A DNA stretch of 64,000 nt, from assembly GCA_028819845.1 (NCBI GenBank), contig JAPPKS010000032.1:124001-188000 (forward strand), read 5' to 3'. The notes beneath the pieces were generated by a model that saw nothing but the letters and a program-made list of their open reading frames with translations, was not told the DNA's origin and made no database searches. The stretch is from Candidatus Poribacteria bacterium (GTDB lineage Bacteria > Poribacteria > WGA-4E > PCPOR2b). Position numbers and translations under genes: made by a program. Below are positions 26,468 to 32,724 of this stretch, in pieces. How positions within the stretch are numbered: position 1 is the first letter of the stretch; each line of letters starts with the position of its first letter.

Positions 26468-26673
26468 AATTTAATAGGAACTTTTTCGTATTCACCTAGC
26501 GCTGATAGAGCTGCAAGGTCGTCCTCTATGAACTCTCTCAGTGTAGTTTGAAGCGTATCAATTAACTCCTCTCGAGTTGCTTCTTGACAGTTTACACCTG
26601 GTATTTCCTGAACCCAACCGATCCACCAATTGCCTTCATTCTTAATAACAGCAGTATAGACAGGCGATGACAT
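26464..26673 (-). CDS. HicB-type antitoxin
   Basis: A 69-residue acidic protein with the HicB partial RNase-H-like fold: YTAVIKNEGNWWIGWVQEIPGVNCQEAT and TREELIDTLQTTLREFIED. HicB normally blocks the HicA active site. No helix-turn-helix or ribbon-helix-helix follows, so it may bind DNA weakly or not at all. It is the first gene of the pair and lies 90 bp after ruvB. Confidence 0.75.
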   Translation of the reverse strand: MSSPVYTAVIKNEGNWWIGWVQEIPGVNCQEATREELIDTLQTTLREFIEDDLAALSALGEYEKVPIKL

Positions 26674-26706
26674 CGTAAAACCTTCCTCTTGGGTTAATTT
26701 ATTATG

Positions 26707-26716
26707 TTATGCATAA
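26707..26716. promoter_or_regulatory. Palindrome upstream of hicB
   Basis: TTATGCATAA is a perfect ten-base palindrome 34 bp before the hicB start. It could be an operator for the toxin-antitoxin pair. The weak point is that the HicB here lacks an obvious DNA-binding domain. Confidence 0.3.
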
Positions 26717-26762
26717 AAGGCGAGTTATTGATGGTTGCAACATCTCATGAGGAAGACAGCGC

Positions 26763-27776
26763 CTAGAAAAACGTGGGTTGGGCGTCTTGCGGCGAGGGAA
26801 AACCCAAATGTGCATAAGCCGGGTCCGCCGCGACGCGTCCAGTCGGCGTGAGTGACAGAAATCCGATTTTGAGTAGATAAGGCTCGATCACTTCCTCAAT
26901 CGTCCGTTCATCTTCGCTGACAGCGACAGCTAGCGACTTAAGCCCTGCACGCCCGCTGAATTTTTCAATCAATGTGCTCAAATAATCCCTATCGCCTTTG
27001 TCTAAACCGAGTTCGTCAATACTGAAGAATTCTAAGGCTTCCTGTGCAACTGCATGGGTGATAACACCGGTAGATTTCACAGTTGCATAATCCCGTACGT
27101 TTAGCAGCAGGTTTTTGGCGATTCGCATCGTACCGCGTGAGCGGCAAGCAAGCTCGCGTTCCGCCTTTTCCTCGATCTCGACTGGAGGTTGCAGCCGATT
27201 GCTGTATTGGTTGATAGCAATCTGAATTTCATCGTCGGTGTAATAACCGAGATGAATACGGATACCAAATCGATTTTGGAAAGGTCCCGATAACAGACCC
27301 TCGCGCGTCGTCGCCCCTACTAGCGTGAAACGGGAAAGTGGTACCGTAATGATATCCGCCGAAGGCCCCTGTCCGACTGGCAAATCAATCTTATAATCCT
27401 CCATTGCAGGATACATAGATTCCTGAACATATCCCTTCATGCGATGAATTTCATCGACAAATAAAATATCGCCCGCTTCAAGATTTGTTAGAATTGTTGC
27501 CAGGTCAAGCCGTTCCATGGTTGGACCGACCGCAGACTTAAAGCCGCCTCCCATTTCGTTGGAGATTATCTTTGCAAGCGTAGTTTTTCCGAGTCCGGGA
27601 GGGCCAACCAGGAGAATGTGCTCTAATGCCTGTTTCCTCTGTTTCGCTGCATTGATGTGAATGTGCAATCGTTCTTTAATTGTCTCTTGACCGATAAACT
27701 CCTTCAGAGTTTGAGGTCTAAGGCTATATTGGGTTTCGTCGTATGCCTCCAACAATTCCTGTACCTGTTTGCTCAT
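26763..27776 (-). CDS. ruvB: Holliday junction branch-migration ATPase RuvB
   Basis: I use the ATG at 27776; a TTG two codons earlier is possible. The 337-residue AAA+ motor has LRPQTLKEFIGQ near the start, Walker A GPPGLGKTT near residue 60, Walker B with DEIH near residue 109, sensor 1 LVGATTREGLLSGPFQNRFG and the C-terminal winged helix with GFLSLTPTGRVAADPAYAHLG. It pumps DNA through RuvA-bound junctions. It lies 72 bp after ruvA, in the order yebC-ruvC-ruvA-ruvB. Confidence 0.97.
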   Translation of the reverse strand: MSKQVQELLEAYDETQYSLRPQTLKEFIGQETIKERLHIHINAAKQRKQALEHILLVGPPGLGKTTLAKIISNEMGGGFKSAVGPTMERLDLATILTNLEAGDILFVDEIHRMKGYVQESMYPAMEDYKIDLPVGQGPSADIITVPLSRFTLVGATTREGLLSGPFQNRFGIRIHLGYYTDDEIQIAINQYSNRLQPPVEIEEKAERELACRSRGTMRIAKNLLLNVRDYATVKSTGVITHAVAQEALEFFSIDELGLDKGDRDYLSTLIEKFSGRAGLKSLAVAVSEDERTIEEVIEPYLLKIGFLSLTPTGRVAADPAYAHLGFPSPQDAQPTFF

Positions 27777-27848
27777 TTTCAACTCTTACCGACCTGCGGC
27801 AACGAACGTTCCCGATCGAAGTTAAAATTGTTGAAGCACCCAATTCCT

Positions 27849-28457
27849 TTAAATTCTTGAAGGCCTCTTAGATATATATCGGAGTGCGAGCCGAATCAAT
27901 TCTTCTAATTCTGCGGCTTTTCCCAACGCCTTCTGCGCCTCCGCCATCGCCCATTCTGCGGTATTTTCAGAAGCGCCTAAGCCGACAATCGCTTTAATTC
28001 CTTCCTCTGCACGCCGCTGCGGCGCGGTGCCATCTGATTTTTCATCAAAGTGAATTTTGCCGATGGCGTTTTTCAGCTTAATAATAATGAGTTGCGCCAT
28101 CTCTTCATTCAGCCGTGGCACTGCCGTCAACGTTTCATGGTCGCCATCGCGGACAGCCCGTTGAAATTCGACAGGCGATAGCTTAGAAACAATATTTTGC
28201 GCAAGGGATGGGCCGATACCCTTTACGGTAAGGGCTATTTCGAAGACTTTTAATTCATCCCTTGTGGTAAAGCCAAAAAGTTTGATTTCATTCTCTCGAC
28301 AGTGGTGGTAGGTGTAAAACTTGACTTCCGATCCAATATCGGGCAATTTTGCCGCAGCGTTCGATGGGATTTCAATGCTGTAACCGATGTCATTGACTTC
28401 GACGACTGCTCGTTGGGGGGAGCTAAACTCCAAAATTCCCTTGACAAACGCAATCAT
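27849..28457 (-). CDS. ruvA: Holliday junction-binding protein RuvA
   Basis: I start at the ATG at 28457, which gives the canonical MIAFVKGILE and a length of 202 residues (E. coli: 203). It shares one base with the ruvC stop (TGATG). Domain I (FSSPQRAVVEVNDIGYSIEIP, YTYHHCRENEIKLFGF), a helix-hairpin-helix region (VKGIGPSLAQNIVSKLSP) and the RuvB-contacting domain III near the C-terminus can all be seen. The tetramer binds four-way junctions and loads RuvB. Confidence 0.96.
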   Translation of the reverse strand: MIAFVKGILEFSSPQRAVVEVNDIGYSIEIPSNAAAKLPDIGSEVKFYTYHHCRENEIKLFGFTTRDELKVFEIALTVKGIGPSLAQNIVSKLSPVEFQRAVRDGDHETLTAVPRLNEEMAQLIIIKLKNAIGKIHFDEKSDGTAPQRRAEEGIKAIVGLGASENTAEWAMAEAQKALGKAAELEELIRLALRYISKRPSRI

Positions 28458-28954
28458 CAACTCAACCTTTCTTGCAGCTGCAGCATTTTGTGGGAACGGG
28501 CATGACAAATCGCAACGGCAAGTGCATCGGCGGCGTGATCCGGGTGCGGGATTGTATCCAATCTTAGTAAGGTTTTGACCATCTCCTGAATTTGGCGTTT
28601 ACTGGCTTTGCCAAATCCAACAACAGATTGTTTTACATGCGCGGGCGTGTAGCTGAATACCTCCCGATTCATATTTGCAGCTACCAATTTCGCGATGCCT
28701 CTAGCTTCGCCAACCGCTAGCGCACTGCTGACATTTTTGCTAAAAAATAGATCTTCGAAAACAAAATAATCGGGGTGGTGTTCACAAGCGAGGCGGTTGA
28801 GCCGGTCGTAGATGGATTTCAAGCGATGAGGGGATTCGGTTTGGGAGCTCGTGGTGATTGTTCCAAAATCGATGAGCCTGAGCGGGGTTCTATCGGCTTC
28901 TATGAGTCCGTAGCCGGTATTTGCAATTCCCGGATCGATGCCGAGGACAACCAT
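28457..28954 (-). CDS. ruvC: Holliday junction resolvase RuvC
   Basis: The 165-residue RuvC has the acidic residues of the RNase-H-like active site: GIDPGIANTGYG (first Asp, residue 6), FEDLFF (Glu, near residue 70), then HPDHAADALAVAICHA with the last two Asp. It cuts junctions migrated by RuvAB. It overlaps yebC by one base (TAATG) and ruvA by one base, so translation of the three genes is coupled. Confidence 0.96.
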   Translation of the reverse strand: MVVLGIDPGIANTGYGLIEADRTPLRLIDFGTITTSSQTESPHRLKSIYDRLNRLACEHHPDYFVFEDLFFSKNVSSALAVGEARGIAKLVAANMNREVFSYTPAHVKQSVVGFGKASKRQIQEMVKTLLRLDTIPHPDHAADALAVAICHARSHKMLQLQERLS

Positions 28955-29700
28955 TAGGCGGCCGCTTCCAATATTTCATCGGGGATGTCAAAATTCGCAT
29001 GCACTTTCTGAACATCGTCATTTTCTTCGAGCGATTCCATCAAGCGCAGCATTCGTTCCGCTGCTTTGCCTTCTAATTTCACGGTAGTCTGAGGAATCAT
29101 GCTGAGATCGGCTGCAAGAATGGCCGCACCGGATTCTTCCACTGCCGTTCTCACCTGATCGAATTGCTCAACGGAAGAAACAATCTCAATCTGGTCATCT
29201 GAAGGTATGAGGTCGTCCGCCCCGGAATCGAGGGCGAGCATGAAAAGTTCATCTTCATCCACACTTTGATTTGTGACAACGATTAGCCCGCGCTTTTCAA
29301 AAAGCCAAGACACGCAGCCCCGCTCCCCAATACTTCCGCCGTGTTTGTTTAAGATGTGCCTCACAGCGGCAATTGCCCGATTTTTATTGTCCGTTAAGAC
29401 TTCAATCATAAATGCGACGCCGTCTGGTCCATATCCTTCATATGTTACCTCTTCGTAATCAACCCCTTCGAGTTCGCCGGTTCCGCGTAGAATTGCCTTT
29501 TCAATGTTGTCGTTCGGTACATTGTTTGATTTCGCAGTTGACACCGCAGTCCTCAAGCGGGGATTCATGTCAATATCGGAGCCGTCAAGACGCGCCGCAA
29601 CGGTAATTTCCTTAATGAGTCTTGAGAAAAGTTTTCCGCGCTTGGAATCAACTGCGGCTTTACGGTGTTTGATTTGCGCCCACTTAGAGTGACCGGACAT
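28954..29700 (-). CDS. yebC: YebC/PmpR-family protein
   Basis: A 248-residue protein that begins with SGHSKWAQIKHRKAAVDSKR, the invariant YebC start, and has GPDGVAFMIEVLTDNKNRA and GCVSWLFEKRG in the middle. Members are described as transcriptional regulators or, more recently, as translation factors that relieve ribosome stalling at proline-rich stretches. It heads the ruv block, with a promoter 36-64 bp upstream. Confidence 0.96.
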   Translation of the reverse strand: MSGHSKWAQIKHRKAAVDSKRGKLFSRLIKEITVAARLDGSDIDMNPRLRTAVSTAKSNNVPNDNIEKAILRGTGELEGVDYEEVTYEGYGPDGVAFMIEVLTDNKNRAIAAVRHILNKHGGSIGERGCVSWLFEKRGLIVVTNQSVDEDELFMLALDSGADDLIPSDDQIEIVSSVEQFDQVRTAVEESGAAILAADLSMIPQTTVKLEGKAAERMLRLMESLEENDDVQKVHANFDIPDEILEAAA

Positions 29701-29735
29701 TTGATTTTTCCTTTATTGTTTGTAGAGTCAAAACT

Positions 29736-29764
29736 ATTTTAGCATACAGCCACAGTTGGCGCAA
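29736..29764 (-). promoter_or_regulatory. Sigma-70-like promoter of the yebC-ruv block
   Basis: On the minus strand: TTGCGC (29764-29759), a 17-base spacer, TAAAAT (29741-29736). The yebC ATG is 36 bp downstream, behind AAAGGAA. Confidence 0.55.
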
Positions 29765-29871
29765 GCAAATTGTGTTGAGTCTTGCATTGTCTGAACTGTG
29801 ATTTATGTGCTTCAGTGATTTGCGGGATTTGAGGCAGGTGTTGATTGTGAATTGTGATTTTGGGAGTTTAA

Positions 29872-29902
29872 TTTGTCTGAATCAGGATTTACAGGATAAA
29901 AG
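29872..29902. repeat. Dispersed-repeat-like motif
   Basis: The motif TGTCTGAATCAGGATTTAC continues with AGGATAAAAG. As I recall, near-identical stretches recur in intergenic regions of many unrelated bacteria, often next to small four-helix-bundle genes. There is only one copy in this window, between the yebC promoter and the 3' end of the cytochrome b gene. No such gene is present here. Confidence 0.35.
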
Positions 29903-29937
29903 ACAATAGTGATTGGGAGTTGTGGGAGGGCAAAGCG

Positions 29938-31110
29938 TCAATTGAAATCGAATACTGGGGTGTCGTCTGCATCTTCCTCGGGAGTCGCATCCTCGCTCTG
30001 ATTTGCGTCGTTGGACGGGGATTCAGATTGCTTAATTGAGGGTTCCGATGGGGTTTCCAGTTTTGGAGAACGCCCACCGAGGATGGTGAGTGTGACAATG
30101 GCAAGCACGGATAGGCTGGTGACAGCAAGTGCGACCGGTCGTTTTCGCAGGGGTACTCGCTCGCGCTTATCCAAAAAGGGCAGGAGTAGAAGGAGGACGA
30201 TGGCAGCTGTAGGAATCACGAAAGTGCCGATTACTTCAAGCGGTCCCTCGAAATATCTGAGCAATTGAAACAGAAACAGGAAATACCACTCCGGACGCGG
30301 GTCGTAACTGGCGTCTGTCGGATTGGCGAGTTCTTCGAGCGGTACAGGAATAAAAATCGCTGCTGCAGCGAGCAAAATGAACAGCACCAAAATGGCGACA
30401 GCATCTTCAAAGAGCTGATCCGGATAGAAGGGTTTGCCGCCCTGCATTTCTTCGGGTCTGTTTTGGGGCAATCCGGCAGAGCCGTAGTAGCGCACGAAAA
30501 ACAGATGGAGCCCGACGAGCACAAAAACGAGCCACGGCAGCCAGATGGTATGGAGGGTGTAAAATCGTGTCAGGGTGACAGCGCCGACTTCCGCGCCGCC
30601 GCGAAGAATCTTTGCGATGAAGTCGCCTATTAACGGTACTGTGCCTGCAATCTCCACACCGACCACCGTTGCCCAGTACGCCTTTTGGTCCCATGGCAGC
30701 AGATAGCCTGTGAAACCAAATCCCAACACGACCAAAAAAAGAATAACGCCGACCATCCACGTCAGTTCCCTTGGGGCTTTGTAGGAACCGTAAAGTACGA
30801 CCCGCAGGAGATGCAAGAACACGACAATCACCAACGCGCTGGAGCCCCAGTGGTGTAGGCCTCGGACAAAAACGCCGAAGGGGACTTCGTGACTGATGTA
30901 TTTCACCGAATTATAGGCGTGATCGGGCGAAGGCGAATAATAGAGCGCCAAAAACGCACCCGTGACGGCTTGAAGAATCAGAAGGAAAGCCGCCATACTC
31001 CCCAAAGAGAAAAGCCAGTTGATATGTTTCGGGAGCGGTTTTTTGAGATGATTTACTACATCGCTTAAAGGAAGGCGAGATTCAAAAAATGCGGCAATCC
31101 TACGTCTCAA
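29938..31110 (-). CDS. Cytochrome b of a quinol:acceptor (bc/b6f-type) complex
   Basis: A 390-residue membrane protein with eight or so helices. Heme-ligand pairs fall at H86/H100 (RGLHHWGSSALVIVVFLH) and H187/H202 (LHTIWLPWLVFVLVGLH). The 15-residue step of the second pair is that of cytochrome b6, not of bc1 cytochrome b (14). The subunit-IV half is fused, with PEWYF near residue 268. Position 35, a cysteine in b6 that holds the extra heme c, is serine here. The charged last 60 residues look disordered. The start is a TTG behind GGGAGG, which itself lies in the last codons of the Rieske gene. It oxidises quinol together with the Rieske protein. Confidence 0.93.
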   Translation of the reverse strand: MRRRIAAFFESRLPLSDVVNHLKKPLPKHINWLFSLGSMAAFLLILQAVTGAFLALYYSPSPDHAYNSVKYISHEVPFGVFVRGLHHWGSSALVIVVFLHLLRVVLYGSYKAPRELTWMVGVILFLVVLGFGFTGYLLPWDQKAYWATVVGVEIAGTVPLIGDFIAKILRGGAEVGAVTLTRFYTLHTIWLPWLVFVLVGLHLFFVRYYGSAGLPQNRPEEMQGGKPFYPDQLFEDAVAILVLFILLAAAAIFIPVPLEELANPTDASYDPRPEWYFLFLFQLLRYFEGPLEVIGTFVIPTAAIVLLLLLPFLDKRERVPLRKRPVALAVTSLSVLAIVTLTILGGRSPKLETPSEPSIKQSESPSNDANQSEDATPEEDADDTPVFDFN

Positions 31111-31113
31111 CTG

Positions 31114-31599
31114 CTATACCTCCCTGACGTACAGAATGCCGTTTTCCACCTTGACCGACGGCCGCTCCAAAGGACGCGGCGGCGGTCCGGCGATGACATT
31201 CCCAGTTTCGTCAAAGATACCGCCGTGGCAGGGGCAGTGGTAGTGCCTTTTCTTTTCGTCCCATCGGACGAGGCAACCGAGGTGTGTGCAGACGCGCGAA
31301 AAAACCACAAAACGTCCGCCGCCTTCATCCGTCACATAAACGGAGCGTTCTCTAGTCGCTTGGACCCAGCCATCTTTGGCTTGAAAAGTGTAGTTAATCT
31401 TCTTGTGGCGGGCGCCTTTAAGCAGCTCGACGAGCCCCAGATCCACCCATTTTTTTTGCCCTTTTTTGAACGCAGGAGCTATCGCAGCACCGATTAGCGG
31501 CACCGCCATCGCCAAGCTAATGACACCGCTGATGAAGGCGATGCCGGATTTAAAGAAGGTGCGCCGTTTAGATTGTTCGAAATGCGTTTCAGAAGTCAT
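31114..31599 (-). CDS. Rieske iron-sulfur protein
   Basis: A 161-residue protein with a twin-arginine-like start (SKRRTFFKSG), one membrane helix and a Rieske domain. The 2Fe-2S ligands are C104 and H106 in CTHLGC and C122 and H125 in CPCH, with the disulfide pair at C109/C124. GPPPRPLERPSV is the usual proline-rich loop after the cluster. The Tat-type signal fits with tatA-tatC at 58.2 kb. It overlaps the gene before it by four bases (ATGA) and ends four bases before the TTG start of cytochrome b. Confidence 0.95.
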   Translation of the reverse strand: MTSETHFEQSKRRTFFKSGIAFISGVISLAMAVPLIGAAIAPAFKKGQKKWVDLGLVELLKGARHKKINYTFQAKDGWVQATRERSVYVTDEGGGRFVVFSRVCTHLGCLVRWDEKKRHYHCPCHGGIFDETGNVIAGPPPRPLERPSVKVENGILYVREV

Positions 31600-32570
31600 T
31601 TTTCTTCCTCTCCATTATCCTCCTTTAAATCTTCGTCAAGGTCAATCTCCTCCACGCTAAATCGAAGATGCGCCTGGTTAACCACATCAAGGAGCTGCTG
31701 CCACTGTTTGCGAGTCTTTTCTGTAACCCCATCTTTTTCGAGCGATTCGGCGAATTCAAGAAGTGCATCTTGGGTCTTTTTCTGCAAATGGAGGTATTCT
31801 TCCTGGTTATTCGGATTCTTCGGAGGTTCAAAATCGGCGATTAAATTTGCATATTCCCAAAGCTGATTTGCTGCCTTAACCGCATCGGCTTGATTTTCGC
31901 CGGTCTTGAAATATTCCCGTATCAAGATGTAAGATTCGTGCATCTCGTGCATTAGCGCATGTAGGTCTTCGATTTTATAATCTTCATCACCTACCGGTTT
32001 TGGCTTCTCTTTCTTTTTGAAGAAGAGTGCGTAGCTCATCACGAGCGTTTTTTTGGGGATCATCGCAACGGCTTGAGAGGCTTCCGACTCCCCTTCGACG
32101 GGCTTAATGTCCTTCCCAAGCTTAAACTTGTCATCGATTCCCTTGCCGATGAATTGTGAAAGGAACGCTTCCTCGCCGATTTTGGAGGATTCCTTGTGCT
32201 TGTAAACGTCGACCTTGACTACTTTTCCGCTCATATTTAAGGCAACCCCACCGCTTATGATACCGTGCGGTCCTTTGACCTTGACGAATCGTACTAATCC
32301 CATCGGCTTCTTTTTTTCGTTGTACGCGATGTAAAATATTGGGTTGCGGTCCTCGTCGAGTAACGCTGCGCCAATCTTCTTTTCGACGGATGCGGCTTTA
32401 TCTTCGGACAACGTTACATGCTTCTCCTCAAAATTCTTCGCCTTCTGAAACATGGAAGCCAATCTGCTATTGATTAAAGCCTCCTCATCTGCCCGAGCGG
32501 TGTTGGCACGGACGAATGGAAATACGCCCCAAAGCGCGATGAGGCAGAACATAACATTGTTCACTCTCAT
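31596..32570 (-). CDS. Periplasmic FMN-binding-domain-like protein with helical tail
   Basis: The start is the ATG behind AAAGGAGGAGAAA. The 324-residue product has a signal peptide (residues 1-27) and an RnfG/NosR-like FMN_bind domain at about 65-185: GPHGIISGGVALNMSGKVVKV, then VYKHKESSKIGEEAFLSQFIGK. At the flavinylation site, where the family has (S/D)GAT-x-(S/T)S, it has G160-E-S162-E-A-S, so the usual acceptor threonine is a serine. The C-terminal 120 residues are helical and recall a cytochrome c'-like bundle but have no CXXCH, so no heme c. It heads the Rieske/cytochrome b operon and may be an electron-transfer or assembly partner. The function is not known. Confidence 0.7.
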   Translation of the reverse strand: MRVNNVMFCLIALWGVFPFVRANTARADEEALINSRLASMFQKAKNFEEKHVTLSEDKAASVEKKIGAALLDEDRNPIFYIAYNEKKKPMGLVRFVKVKGPHGIISGGVALNMSGKVVKVDVYKHKESSKIGEEAFLSQFIGKGIDDKFKLGKDIKPVEGESEASQAVAMIPKKTLVMSYALFFKKKEKPKPVGDEDYKIEDLHALMHEMHESYILIREYFKTGENQADAVKAANQLWEYANLIADFEPPKNPNNQEEYLHLQKKTQDALLEFAESLEKDGVTEKTRKQWQQLLDVVNQAHLRFSVEEIDLDEDLKEDNGEEEK

Positions 32571-32623
32571 TTTCTCCTCCTTTAGTTCGTTGAAAACGTG
32601 AATCTGAGACGCTGCAACTAGAT

Positions 32624-32653
32624 ATTGTAACAATGTTTGCTTTGATTTCTCAA
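32624..32653 (-). promoter_or_regulatory. Sigma-70-like promoter of the cytochrome bc operon
   Basis: On the minus strand: TTGAGA (32653-32648), an 18-base spacer, TACAAT (32629-32624). The first gene starts 54 bp downstream. Confidence 0.55.
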
Positions 32654-32669
32654 CCCAAATCCTAGCTCA

Positions 32670-32684
32670 GCACACGGAGTGTGC
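32670..32684. repeat. Intergenic hairpin repeat
   Basis: GCACAC and GTGTGC form a perfect six-base stem around GGA. On the right it is flanked by CTGCTACT. It lies between the cytochrome operon promoter and the 3' end of the propeller gene at 32725. No T-run follows on either strand. Confidence 0.45.
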
Positions 32685-32724
32685 CTGCTACTATGCCATG
32701 AGCTTGGAACTGCTTTAGTCCTAA

